Assembly (NCBI GenBank): GCA_013397075.1
Contig: VWZS01009922.1
Coordinates: 2,920,441 to 2,984,440 of the forward strand
Direction of reading: 5' to 3'
DNA length: 64,000 bases
DNA from: Rhabdornis inornatus
Lineage: Eukaryota > Chordata > Aves > Passeriformes > Rhabdornithidae
In this document: in pieces, positions 36,597-49,900 of the stretch
How the letters are laid out: each line of letters begins with the position of its first letter
Numbering within the stretch: position 1 is the stretch's first letter
Made by a program: the position numbers and the translations under genes
The notes under the pieces: model-generated
What the model was told of the DNA's origin: nothing
Database searches by the model: none
The model's input: only the letters and a program-made list of their open reading frames with translations

Positions 36597-39500
36597 CCAT
36601 CCCTTTAGCTCTGCCTAGCAGGGCAGCCAGAGCTTCACATTTTCCCTGCTTGCATACAGGGGACAATATTGACTAGGGAAAGAACATTAAATACATCCTG
36701 AAACAGCTTCCTTATACCTGCTGCCCATCAGAAAGATCCAAGTATTTACTGATAGCTTCCACCTCTCCCACCTCACTATTCTTGTAGTCCTACATCCCTT
36801 CACCCTCTGCAGTTTTTTATCTTGCAGGATTCTGCCTCTTCAGCACCTGTTGATGTTTAGTGAGAACCAGCTGTGTTTTCAACAGTAACTCACAACCTGG
36901 TTTTCATCTTTCAAGAGCATCTGTTATCACCCCTTTCCAGATTATGCCCCCCACCCCCCCTTTATATTGCCTATCTTGCAAAGTGTATTGATGAAATTGC
37001 AAGTAAATGTCATGCCTTTGCCTGTTAGGTTCAACACATTCATTCAGGGTCTCTTGTAAATGAGAAATGAGAGGAGAGATGGGATGGGTTTGAAGACCCA
37101 GGCAATGCCAGGCTGTTTCTAAAATGGTTTGAAAAAATGCATGTGTGCACATATATATACCAAGGGCTTGATATATTGCTGTCTCTATTTTGGTTCATTC
37201 TTCAACCTGCTAATTAATTTTAAGAGCCCATTAGGGAACTCACAAAGAGAGAGGCCCAAAAAGAGCCTGATTTTCCTGTCACCTGATAACACTTTTCTCA
37301 AGATCTGCTCTGCTCTACAAATCCTCCCCAAGCCCCAGTCCAAGTGGGGGCACCCACATGCCCAGCAACTCTGCAATATTTTTACCCCAACAAGAACCCT
37401 ATATCCTGTCAATCCTGCACCACCCAGCTCGTACCCACAGCTCTTGGGGCTCTGTATTCTCTGTCCCAAAGGCGGTGAAGGGAGAAGAGGGCAACCACAG
37501 TGTCACAGCCAGCTGCTCTTCCTTGTAAGCTGTAAAACATCTAAGAGGTGTTTTCAGCTCCTCTCCTTCTTCCCAAATGATTGATGAAGGGGAAGAGGAG
37601 TAGTGAGGACCAAAAATGACGGGACGGATAGGAAGGTTTCTTTGGGTTTCCAGCGGGTTTCTGTTCTCCCTCCTCAAGGCAAAGCTTGGGGAACAGCATT
37701 TCCTCCCCCACCAGAGCCAGCCAAGGAAGAGAGCAGGGTGGTGGAAAGCTGTGGAAAGGGCCCTTCCTGAGAATGAGAAAAAGGTGTTCAATACTAAGTG
37801 ATCCTCAGAGCTATTTGAACATTTTCTCTTCTCCTCCAGTGAGCACTGGCACCCCGTGGTCTTGGATCAGGCAGAAAAGGTGCCTTTTACAGAAATAACT
37901 GTGAAATGATAGGAAAAGCTGAGGTCTTCATTGAGGCAACGGTGTGTGGCTTGTATGTACTCAGTGAGTACAGCTTTCTGGTGGCAAGGGGTGGGGGATG
38001 TAATCCTCCCCAGAAACTTTTCAAAGCCAGCCTTCCAGATGAGCTCCATCATATGGGGGCAGGGCACTGACTTAATGGGGTGATGCCAGTGTCTTGAGCA
38101 CCTCATCAGTCCTTTGCCACAGATAACACCTCCATGCAGTCGTCCTGAGCTTGTGCAGCTCAGAGCTGACACTTTGAGTATCACAAAGGCCATGGCTGCC
38201 ATCAGGGTAGTCACTGAAATAAAGGCTCCCTGCTCCCCTTGCCCTTATCCTCCATCAACTGTACACTCCCTCCTGAGCTGCTTCTCCTGTGCTTCATGCT
38301 CCCAGAGGATCATAGCTCCCTGGTGCTGGCAGATTTTGATCTGGCTCTTCCAGTTTTGTTACATTCCCATCAGCAGCACAATAATCGCAGCAGGTGCTGT
38401 AGCACAATCTGTCACACGCGTTGCCAAGCTGTGGGTCCTCACATCCTGCTGGGCAGAGGCTGCATCTGTCTGTCTCAGGGTAGAGAAAGCCACTCTGGGT
38501 CTCACCACTGCTATGCAATTCCTTTGCATACAGCTTTCATCTTCTTTGGGCCATATCCTGGTGGCTACATTTAAGCAAAACTCTGTCTGAAGCTGATGGG
38601 AGTTTTCCCTGTAGAAAGTGGGATTTTTCCATAACTTTCCACCCCTTTCAAAGCAAACATTTATCTACCCCAGGCTGAGCCAGACTGGTCAGGTTAGGGA
38701 ACCCTGACTCTTCATGTCCCTCTAAAAAACATTCCTGCATACCTTCTAACCCCAGAAAAAAAGGTTTTCCCTTCACCCCTGGGGGCATGGGAGCAATGTT
38801 ATGAAACTAACAGAGAAAAAGAAGGGTTGTCTTTCTCTCCCTCTTCTCTCTTTTCATTTTTTTTTTTTTCAAATAAAGAAGGATGGACTTGTTGGCAATC
38901 ATGGGGTTTCCTGGACATACAGATTAGGGCTGTACTGGCTGCTGGGATAGAAGTCAGGATTAGGAGATACTGGAAGGTTTCCAGGCAATTTTCTTGGAGA
39001 AAAACCCAGCATGACTGCAACACTGCTCATTTGTTAGAAAAGATCAGCTCTGCAGGTGTCATCCCACAGGAATCAGGTAGGAAGTGTAGGTCCTTCACCA
39101 AAAGGATGAAGGTAAAAATTGCCTACTTAATCAAAGTGAAACATGCATTGAAAATGGCTGGAGATGCATTACCACAATTTCTCCATCCCAGGGAAAGACA
39201 TGACATCTCAAAAATAGTTCCAGTATGTGCAGGCTGCATCTGTACAATGTGGTGGCGCATCTCCATGATGTAGCCTGACAGGAATGGCTGCTGGATTTCA
39301 AGGGTGGTGAACAGAGAGAGAAAATCTGTGGCAATCTATTACCACAGTAAATATAATTCCTCCTCACCCTACCCAGCACATATAGCCACCCTGCTCCTTC
39401 TAGCTCGGGGTGAGAGAGGAGGCCAGGGTTGCCATTTAAGGGAGAGGTTTTTGTGTTCCTGCTGATAAATCTACCAGAACACCTCTTATCATATTTTGCT

Positions 39501-42500
39501 AAGACTCACACAGAGCCCATCTGCATTTTGTGCAGAGGAGTTTGTTTCAACATATCAGAAATGCTCCATAGCCTCCAGAAACCCAACAGTGCCTCAAAGA
39601 CCCTCCTCCAGAGGAGCTCTAGGTCACCAAAGCAGTCCCTACATGAAACGCTGGCATGGCTTCTTCCCCACCCCCCTCACAGCTCCTGATTCACTTGCTC
39701 ACAAGCAGATTCATGTTTTCCTGCTATTTTTACACATAACAGCCATCCTGGTTTGTGCTGGGGTGCATGATGCACACCAACCTGACCTGACATCCTTCCT
39801 CACATATGTGCATATTTGACTAGACCTTGGGTCAATGCAGGCAAAATCACACAGGCTGGCCTTTTGAGTGTCAGGCATGCATTCATCTACAGGGACCTTC
39901 TATTAGGATAAGCTCATGTGTGTATTCGCAAGCCATTATGTGACGCTCTGTTATGTCTGGATGAACAAGACATTCAAATTAACTTAAATGAATTTATCCA
40001 TATGGCACTGAAACCCTAGTCACAGGAAGGAAACAATGCATAGAAATATCACACCCAAATTTTTCAGTGGTGACCCCTGATGCTGGGTGCCCAGCATCCA
40101 AGTTTTTCCTCACTTTTGATACATTGTTGTTTCCCTATTCTGTTTGCATTGAGGACTTTGCTATTTACTGTATTTTGAATATAAAGCTCCAATTAATGTC
40201 AGTAGAACTTCTGCTTGCAGATAAGGGAGGAATATTAAATAGATCTGCAGTGCAGAGAGAGAGGATATTTTAGTTCCTTTCATGCATTCGAGTTAGAAAA
40301 TAACACTGTAGTTGGTTGGTGCCTTAAATTCCCAGAGATTTCAAAGTACTCTGCTCAATACCCAGGCAGAAAACTTCCCACCACTGAAGGGGGGTTCTCC
40401 TGGTGTGGGGATCATCGGCTAAGCCTGACATGGGAAAGGAAAACTAGCACACTACAGGTGAGCTAGAGTAGAAATATAGAAAGTGTTCCATGGCCAGGGT
40501 AAACAGGCAGGGTTGCTCAGCACTGGCACCTGCAGCAGAGAGATAGTGGGGGGCTGAGCTGAGGGCATAGGAGCAGAGTACAACAGTCCATCTCATGTAG
40601 AGGTTTGTAGAGATGATCAAACATTTTTTGCCTTTATGGGTAATGAGCATGGAAGCATTTATCAAATGTCTTTTTCTTTAGAACTCCAGTGTCCCTCGCT
40701 GGATATATCAGGGACTAATTCAGATACTTTTCTAGTGATGCAATTGAAATTGCTTTGGACTTCTATATGGCTAGAAGATGAACATGCATTTCCAAACTCC
40801 CTTATTGTTGACCACTGCATTAGTGCAATTTAGTTGAACTGGAGACTTTGTCTGGAGCAGTTGGAATGCACTTTTAAACAGCATCATCTTAAGACTAGCT
40901 TCACCTTGGCCTTACAAAGCACCCTCTGTGTGCTTAGTTGTGGAAATCTCCACCATAATGAGTAGACGGATCTGTTTTTGTCTTCATACCTCATTTCAGG
41001 AAGTAATCTGGGGCTTTTAGTGCCTGCTCCCACTCACAGCAGGACATTCTTACCCTCCTTTGAGAGGCAGAAAATCAGAGGAAAGCAACATTTTGGTGAT
41101 AAGCATATGCTGGCAGGAACACTGCTATAAAACTTGCAACAAAGACTTTAAGAAGCCAGTGTCATAGCAATTAGATTCACAGCACCTATCAAATTATAAT
41201 TCCAGCAGCACTGAGGGTGAGAGAGCTCGTCACACAGAGCCAGCACCTCTTCCCACCTCTCCAAACATTTTTTTGCTGGTGCAGTTTGATGGGTTATAGA
41301 AAGACATCTTGAATATGGCCGAAGTCACTCCTTTAGAAAGTTAAGACAAATATTTACAAGTATTTTGCATTAGTTGCCTACAAATATCCTTCTATCCATC
41401 TAAGAATCTGCCTTTAGTACTGTCATTGAACATGAATCGGCCATGAAATTTCAGAAGCCTGGGAGGTGCCACTTCCTGCTGAAGGGGCAAGGGGCTGGGC
41501 ACAGGAAAGCAGCCGTGGCAGTGCAGGAAGAGACGTGCTGTAAACTGTAACAAGCGCGGATGCAGAAACGGCAGCGTGAGAAGGACAGCTGCCCCAGTGC
41601 CGCTTGCAAGGGGTGTTCAACGCCCTAGTCCTTCTCCCTGACACTCCAACCCCTCCAGCAGCGTGATGGGGCCAGGAGCGGACTGCCCACTGCTCCTGGG
41701 GCCCAGCGGGGCAGGTCATAGTGCAAAGAGCCGAAGAAGAGAGTCAGTCATCTGCTGTAGCAGGGAAGGAGAAGCTCGTGAAGGCACCGGGGATTGCTGC
41801 AATGCCACAGCAGCTCCTCTGGGTCTCTGGGCTGGTGACATGCCTTCTCCTTTCGGGCTACCTTAGCATAATTCTGCAACTGGCTGTTGCTTTACAGCTA
41901 CAACCTAGGGAGAAGTCCAAGCAAACAACAGTGGAAACAAAGGAGCAAGTGCAAAGTAAATGGGAGGGGCTTAGGAGCAGTGTAAGCCCTTAGCATCTCA
42001 CTCTACCAGAAAAGAGAAGGGAGTAAGAGGGGAGGAACCGAGAAAAGCATAAAGAAGTCACAAGGAGTTGGGACACTTCTGCACAAAACATGTTGCCCAG
42101 ATGAATTAAAGGGTACATCAGCAGGTTTCTACTTCTGAGAAGTTTTTTGAGTTTAACAACATTGTCAGGATTAGGGTTTAAAACCATATTTATCAGAACC
42201 TTGAGCAATAGGAAAATGCTTTGAAAATCATGAAAGGTTTTTCTTTGTTTCATTTTTAATTTTTTTAAATTTTAATAAGTGGTAGGTTCTTTCAATTTGC
42301 CTGCTGGTTTCTGAGCCTTTAGGGCCTATTTAATTTGCATATTCATGTTGTCTTATGCAATAGTTCAAGCCTTTTAAAATTATCTTTTTTAACAAAAGCT
42401 CAGATTTTCCCAGAATCAAATTCCAAGTAATGGCAAAATATCAAAGATTGTCATGGTAGTGATAAATTAGCAAGCTAAACATAATAAGAATTTTCTGATA

Positions 42501-43819
42501 AAGGGCAAATAATTAACAGATTGATTACAGCAATCCTTTTTTTATGCTGTTGACCAAAATGCCATTGTATGTTCTTTTTATGTGCCCTAAGTGTGGCCTG
42601 ACTATATTAATGTATGCATAGATCCCTAGTATTCTGAAATTTGAGAGTTAATCATACGCTGAAGTAGAATTACAAAAATCCAGTGAACTTGTCATATGAC
42701 CTTTTCCTTTAAATACTTTATATATATTTCTATTTATTTTTAATTTAATTTGTTCTCTCCTTGAGAATCCCCATGAGAAGGTATCAGATCGGAGCTTTTG
42801 TACAGGGAATGTTGTGCGAACTCAGCCTGCATGTCTTACAGACCTCTGGAAAATATCTTTTGATAAGCAAGAAACCATTCTTCAGTGGTTTTAATTTTTG
42901 TTTTATTTTTCAGCTGAAAATCTTTTTTTCCCCACAAAGCAAAGCAAACCTTTTTGTTCAACTAGAGGACAAGTGTCTTCCCCAGTGCATCCTTTGAGGA
43001 TGCTGAAGAAGTCAGTCAGTTCCAGAATTTTGTGGTGTCTTAAAGGCAACCATGGGCACAGCCCACGGATTTAGGGAGGAATCAGAGAGCTAGGAAGGAG
43101 TAGAGGACTAATGTTGTGTGACACGATACCCACTGACCCTAATTATCAACTTCAAAGCAGCTCATGGGTAGTGGAGTTATTGCTTTCCAGCAAACAGATG
43201 CTTCTGACTTATCTCAGCCTGGCCACAGCCCCAGTTATGTCGGCATCATTTTTACAGACTGCACGTGAGCTAAAAATAATGTCAGGGAGCAGAGAAGGAA
43301 AGATGGTGGGAGAAAGGTCAGTGGAGCCACCAGCATTAGTGGGAGAATGGCCAGAACTGGAGGGCAAACTGGAGCACATTGAAATCTTTTGGGTAAGGGA
43401 GGAGAAACTCGCTCCTATAGTGCCTTAGGCATGACGGAGTGCTGGCAACACCTAAAAGAAAGGACACACAGGAGACTGGGACACAAATTTTTAGGGTGGT
43501 GCCTGGGGGTTAGCAGTGAACAGGACCAAATGTCACACCAGAAAATGTGACACTCAGACTGGGCTGGCATTAAAGGAGGCAGCTGAGTTACACAGTCTGT
43601 TTGCAAATTGAGTGAGATGAATAAGCCTGGGCTGGAGGGGGAAAGAAGATTTAAATCATTTGTGGTAGGATGAAAGCTTTTCCTCACAAAAGTTCAGGAC
43701 ATAAAGGCAAAATACAGCCTAGTGCTAAGAGGCACTGGGAAAGGAAATCTCCATCCAAGCCGCAGTCCAACAGGGAGTCTTCAATATCAGTGAGAAGAAA
43801 CTTTCTCTGGTGGGTTTTC

Positions 43820-43845
43820 TTGTTTGTTTGTTTGTTTGTCTGTTT
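43820..43845. repeat. (TTTG)n microsatellite
   Basis: About six TTTG/TGTT units, the penultimate unit having a C substitution. Simple repeat. Confidence 0.9.
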
Positions 43846-45078
43846 AAAAAGAGGGAGATTTTTATACACTTTGTTCTTCAGTGATGTCTTCCAGTATCAC
43901 ACAGGAAGATAAGCAGATTCTAATCCAGGGATATTGTAGATCAAAGTGGTGCCACAGCTGCTGCATCATATCAGATACGGCTCTTGTAGCGGGACTCAGG
44001 TTTTCCCTTTTCAGACAAATTTCCATCAGTAAAAAAAAGCAGATCAAGAAAAACAAAAAACGGAGGAAAGTGCTGTTTATTAAAATAAAAACTTCCTCTT
44101 TGAGCTCACATGCCAAGAGACATCCAGCAATCAGCATAGGAGAGTGAAGCCTCCCCTTACCTTTAGAGACATAGAAGCAGTGCCATTTCTGTGCATTAGG
44201 TACTCGCATTTTATCCCTCCAGCTTTGAGAGCTACCCACGTAACCATGTTACAGTGTCTTCACCAAAAAGCATAACAATAAAGAGGATTTTGGGGCTCTG
44301 AGAATGTGACTGTAATAAATAGCCTATGCTTCGTGCCACTTTCAGGATGCCTCTTTGGGCCACTGAGCTGTTGGAAACATCATTGCAAACAGCTGTATTA
44401 ATCAAATGATGGTGAATACCCAATAACTTGGTCATTCCTGTACCTTCCCTCTTTCAGTGCAGCTAGTTTAATTCTGATGTTGCTAGGATATATCATCTTA
44501 GAGAACATAAACCCTACAAAGCCCTCACCGACAAGAGGATTAGAAGAGTCTGTCTACCAGTGGATTATGTATATGAAAGAAGAATAAAATAAAATATAAA
44601 ATATTTCACTCCTGGCTAAAACTATGTAATTCTGTGGATGCAGAAATTAAATGGTCAGGGTGGCTTTATCTGTTGTGCACCCCCAAACAATGATGCTCTG
44701 CTCCAGCTGTTTTCTCAAGACACACATCTGCTGAAAGGCAGTGGTGGTTTAGGGAATACCACAAACTTCTCTGTCATCTGATTAAATGTAGACAAATCCA
44801 AAGTAAACACAAGTACTCACTGCTTGACTTAGGTAACCTCATTTCCCATTTATTCAGTGTCAAGATTCGCGTGTTTTTAGAGAATGAGTCATTCCACTCT
44901 AACATGGGGTGGAAATTGTGCCATTGGAGAACCAGGCCAGAGAGGTCTAACTCCCTTTGCTGGGGACTCCACCCGCCCTTCCCAATCTGGCAAGGGTGGG
45001 GCAATGCAGTAGCTGTGCTTGCTCATGAGTCCCTACCTAACTGCATCAGCAGAGCAAATGCACAGACACTGCCATACA

Positions 45079-45179
45079 TATATACCCATACACATATAGG
45101 GACATACGCTTATGTACACATATATAAACACCCAAAAACCTCTGTGTATATGTGTCTATATATGTGTGTATGTGTATAA
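45079..45179. repeat. Compound TA/CA-TG repeat
   Basis: ACATATATACCC, ACACATATA and then TATATGTGTGTATGTGTATA-type words fill about 100 bases. The CA-rich left half and TG-rich right half are partly complementary and could form an imperfect stem. Confidence 0.75.
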
Positions 45180-45414
45180 ACTGCTCCTATGCTGTTTTAT
45201 TAATCAGATTCAGGTATCTCAAATTTTATGATAATTTCTCTAATATGCCATTAGAGAAAACTTGCCTATATCCATCAGGCTTTTTGCCTCTTTCTCAATA
45301 CCATCTAACTGCTCAAACATTTAATTGTTGCATTTCAGCATCCAGTCTTGGACTTCACATCTATGTGTGGACCCATGTGACTCAAGTAACCAGGATCCAG
45401 CAGGAGTTCAAGTC

Positions 45415-46001
45415 TGTGCTGATTTTCACTGGGGTAGAGATAATTTCCTTCACAGTGGCTGGTATGAGGCTGTGTTTTGGATTTGTGTGGAACACAGGGT
45501 TAATAATACAGAGATGGTTTTGTTATTGCTGAGCAAGGATTACACAGAGCCAAGGCCTTTTCTGCTCTTTGTACTGCCATGCTGGCAAGGAGGCTCAGGG
45601 TGCATGAGAGGAGACACAGCCAGGACAGGTGACCCAAACTGACCAAAGGGAGATTCCAGACCATATAGCCTCATGCTCAGTATGTAAAATGGGGGAAGAA
45701 GGAGGAAGAGGAGGACATTTGGAGTGATGGTACTTGTCTTCCCAAGTACCCATTACACATGATGGGGTCCTGCTCTCCTGGAGATGGCTGAACACCTGCC
45801 CGCCCAGGGGGAGCAGTGAACTAATTTCTTGCTTTGTTTCACTTTTGTATGCAGCTTTTGCTATCTCCTTTAAATGGTCTTTATCTTAACCAATGAATTC
45901 TCCAGCTTTTACCCTTCTGATTCTCTCCCTGATCCCACTGATGAGGGAGTGAGTGAGCAGCTGTGTGGGGCTTAGCTGCTGGCTGGGGTTAAACCACAAC
46001 C
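45415..46001 (+). mobile_element. Full-length solo LTR with target-site duplication (avian ERV)
   Basis: The element starts TGTGCTGATTTTCACTGGGG and ends GGGGTTAAACCACAACC. It carries the landmark blocks of a very common Neoaves LTR remembered from genome sequence: GGCTGTGTTTTGGATTTGTG, TTGTTATTGCTGAGCA, CAAGGCCTTTTCTGCTC, GACCCAAACTGACCAAAGGG, CTGGAGATGGCTGAACACCT, TCTTTATCTTAACC and GGGAGTGAGTGAGCAGCTG. AAGTC (or CAAGTC) flanks both ends at 45410-45414 and 46002-46006, a 5- or 6-bp target-site duplication, typical of ERVL or ERVK-type integrases. No internal sequence remains, so it arose by LTR-LTR recombination. The TATA region (AGTATGTAAAAT) is degraded. Confidence 0.9.
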
Positions 46002-46006
46002 AAGTC

Positions 46007-46767
46007 ACTGCTCAGTGGAGTGTAAATGCATGTGTACAGATATGCTCATACCAAAATGAATATGATTAAATTAATGGATTGCCACACTGGTTGGTCAAAA
46101 CCATCTTATTTAATTCATGAAAGAGTCAAATAAATTATTTGTAAACCTAACACAAATACTGTGCATATCCCAGTCATGTGTTTAGCTGGGTCTTAACTCC
46201 AAGTTTCCTTCACAGCAAAACTCTCCCCTCTATGGCACTCCTAACATTTGGAGGCAAAGTCAGAAAGTAATGTAAACCTTAGTGAAACAGACCTGATAAT
46301 ATGCTACAGATATTTGTGCCTAATGCTACACATGCTTGTGTCTTAAAGCACACTCACTGGTACCCAGCAAACCTTAGACAGAGGGATCAAATAACTGGAA
46401 ACCCATCAGATTTTGTGACTGATCTATACTAATCTGTAGCTGTTTCTCTACTGTGCACTTTAGTGTCTGTAACTGTCTCTGTACCAAAACAATGTGCTGT
46501 TTGATCTTGACCTTTTACCTAGACTTTGACCTTGATCTTTTCCACTCACTGTCTTGACTGCGATCTCTTTGGGAACTCCAGATGATATGGAATTCCCTGA
46601 TATTCACTTCTTTATATGACCTATGTGCCCTATCATTTGCTACCACACTGATGGCCACATGCTTGGGCATGGATACCCTTCCATAATACCATGCATTCAT
46701 TCTCTATGAATGTTCAGGATATTTCAGTATCTGAGATCTCAGATGGCATTTTCTTTTTAGCCTGTGC
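46007..46767. other. Intergenic; no gene seen
   Basis: Unique AT-rich sequence after the solo LTR. No repeats or exon-like blocks were recognised. Confidence 0.5.
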
Positions 46768-46941
46768 ACAAAAAAAAAAAACAAAAAAAAAAAAACAAAA
46801 CCAAAACCAACAACAAAACCAAACCAAAACAAACCAAAACAAAAAAATAACAACAAAAAACCCCAAAACAAAACAAAAACAAAAACAAAAAAACCTCAAA
46901 AACCAACCAAACAAAATCAACAACAAAAAACCCAAACCAAA
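46768..46941. repeat. G-free A/C tract, (AAAAC)n-like
   Basis: About 173 bases contain only A and C apart from a handful of T and no G at all, built of irregular AAAC, AACCAAAAC and CAACAAAAA words. It is a low-complexity satellite-like expansion. The long open frames across it on both strands (Lys/Asn/Gln or Phe/Leu/Val repeats) are artefacts of composition. Confidence 0.9.
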
Positions 46942-49900
46942 TTATAGACAATGAATTCCACTTCTCATTTTCTTCTGAGCTTTGGTCTTATTTCTTAATT
47001 CAAGTTCTCAAACTCATTAATGTTGCACCTCTGGGAACTTACTGGTCATGCACCTCTCCACCTCCCTGCTCTTGCCCTGCACACTTACACCACAAGTCTC
47101 ATTAATATTTGCAGCATTAAATACTATGAGAACCTCACATAGTTTGGGTTCTTTCCTTCACCATTTCCACAGAGCAAGCCCCCTCTCTTTAACAGGTTCC
47201 CAATTCAGCTCTTCATGTGGACCAGGTATTCTTCAGGACATCATAGGGAGACACTGGGATTGTGACAAGTTACAGCAAAGCCCAGTATGTTTTTGGCAAA
47301 CCTGAACTCTAGCTGAGCTGGCCAAGCCAGAAAAACCTGGTGTGCTTCCTCACACCTAGTCCAAGCACACTCTTTATGTGCATCAGGCTTAGCAGCAAGC
47401 ACTCACATGCAAAGGAGGGGTCGTATCAAGGTATCTACAAATCCTAGTTATCCCTGGCAGGCAATGCCAGGATGCTTACTAGAAAGACCATATCTTTCCC
47501 ATCGCCATGTGACAGGCTACCAGGACACCAATAGGAGCAGCTAAGACAGAGAATTCCCAGAGCATCTGCACACCCTAGTCTGTGTTAAGGGTTTGCCAAA
47601 GCTCAAGCTTTCTCCGTCAGGCCAAGCTGAAAATCTGTGCCTCAGTGCTACCAAGGTCTTTCTTGAGAATGAGAATAGTCCGAACTGAGTCTGTCCCCAG
47701 GGAAGATGGTTTTCCAAGATTTGCTGGAGAGTCATTTCCTATCAGAGTAACTGGAGTTTTGAGTCAGGACTGAACGGAAGACAGCTTATGAAATCCTGAG
47801 ACAAAATGTTCTCTTTCAGATAGGCCAGGTGGAGATAAGATGTCTTTCAACACCTGAGAGGCCTCACTGTGTTTAGGACAAGTGAAAAACTGTCTGATGT
47901 TGCTGCACAAACTGGCTTGAGGGTTGCTTGTTGTCATTCACGTAGCCCTGCTCAGCAAATCAGACTCATTTCAGTCTCATTAGCAGATGTCCTTGAGGTG
48001 TTTGAGGCTGGTGCCTCAAGACAAAGAAAGAGGTCTGCAGATCAAAGTACACCTTTGATCATCCAGGACCTTATTTTTATGAGCTGGGCTAAACCACCGC
48101 AAATTCCACAGATTCAAGCATAATGAATAGGTCAGAGAGCAATAGGTGGCATAACTTGACACTCAATTTCTAAATTCCGAGGTGGCTTTCTCAGCTTGGT
48201 GGCTGCTGGGCAGTGTGATTTATGGCTTTGCCTGCAGGAGGTAACTCTACTGCTAATAGGAAGAGAACTATTTGTTAAACAGAAGAGCTGGGTGTCTCTG
48301 TCCCTCAGTTTTGCTTCCCACATTGTGGCTTTTGCTGCCAGCATTATGTTTCAAATCATTACTTCAAAGCTTTATAGGAAGCTCTGTATCTGTTTGAGGA
48401 CCTATGAATCCAATACTGGGACAAGAACAATGTTTTGTGTTGGAGAGCAATGAGAACCCGGCTTTGCCCTGTATATGAAGTCCATGACACACATAAGATA
48501 AGGTCCTCTGCAAGGGAGTTTGCATGGAATGCTGGAGCTGGGAAAAGGCCATCAGGGAGGTTGTATAAAGGCAACTTTTCTTTGTCTTTCCAAGGCTGTT
48601 TTACATTTCAGACAATATAAGACATGTGCACCATTTTATTTGAGTAACCTCACTGAATTGTGCAGAACAGAAGGCACATGGGGGTGTCACATACAGAATT
48701 CAGATAGAACTGATCTGAATTCTGGGGTGGAACATAGATTTTTCCAAAATCCTTTCCTTTTGCCCTAAAATGATACTGGCTTTTGTCAGAGGAAATGCTT
48801 ACAAAGTTCAGCTGTATAAGATGTGAAATACCTGCTGTCACCCTCCAATGCTTTTAGCAGTTATAGATATCTCTCATTAGACAGACATAGATACATCTAG
48901 ACATACACCCTTATGACCTGTTTGTGACATAATACTGTTGCTGAGCTGACTTAGTCTTTGTCAAGTGCTTTTTCTTGTGGATGTTGCCCATCTCTCATGG
49001 GGTCAGGAGCCCAAAGAGCTCAGCTGGCAACAAGTATGACCAGTGCTGGGTAGAAAAACTATGCTTTGTATTCAGACAAATATATTATCAAGATGTCACT
49101 GAACTGTAGTGGAGTTACTACAGAAGCTTCAAAATATTTCATCAGTGCGCTCCAAGATCATTGAGTGACGAGATCTGTCAGAACACAGAGATATAAAAGT
49201 TTTGTTCTGACTACTCACTGGGTTCTGTAAGTACCCATATTCAGTGTTCTGACTATGTATATTTTTAAATCACCCTGACAGATGCAAAGACTGGAGGCCC
49301 AGCTTTCAGCTATGTCTCAGCAACTGCAGATCAGTAAAAAGTATCTGAATAGTTGCCAAGACAGTTGTGTTTGCAGCGTTACTGCTGCTGGGAGTGGCAG
49401 AGCTATAGAGGTATGATCTGCCACAGTTCTTCCGCTTCAAGGCAAGTTGATAAGTTTGGCAGAAATCCAGCAATGGCAAGCATGGCTTGGAAAGGGTTGG
49501 AACCACTGACCCAATTTTATGTTTGTCCAGATCATTACCCACAGGAAAAATTCACGCTGAGAACAAGCTCTCTCCCCCCCTTTTTTTTATTTATTTTTTT
49601 TTTTAAGATTGCATTACTCTGGAAAACAATTTAAAAAAAAAGCTTGAGTGGAATGGGATTTCTTTTCCTGACACTCTCATTGTTTTCCCTCTTCCTGCAC
49701 TGCTAAATCACGTTGCGAGTCTTATCGTGCTTTGGCTTTGTCGGGCTGGTCACATGTCAATATCAAGAATAAGTCATACTGAAAATTGCACAGCCCTCGC
49801 CTCTAGACAGACCTGTGCTTGCAGCAATGCCAACAACCCACAGACTCTACTAAAATATCTGCAGTAGTTACTTCCTGTCCCTGCAGTCCCAAGTATATTT

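Larger units (their letters stand above)
35170..45409. other. Intergenic; no gene recognised
   Basis: The stretch includes a 54-bp tandem duplication (35474-35581), a CT microsatellite (36573-36596), a TTTG microsatellite (43820-43845) and a moderately GC-richer interval at about 37.4-38.6 kb and 41.4-41.9 kb. ORFs on both strands in these intervals (for example 38114-38590 plus, 37867-38214 minus, 35684-36115 minus) show no domain I recognise and overlap each other antisense. Confidence 0.45.

Noticed and set aside
37867..38590. Overlapping ORFs on both strands (115 and 158 codons), one with a hydrophobic stretch
   Set aside because: I compared them mentally with CALHM and other membrane families without a convincing match. 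The frames break and overlap antisense, so they are taken as chance.
46691..46954. ORFs rich in Lys/Asn/Gln (plus) and Phe/Leu/Val (minus)
   Set aside because: They are translations of a G-free A/C simple repeat.
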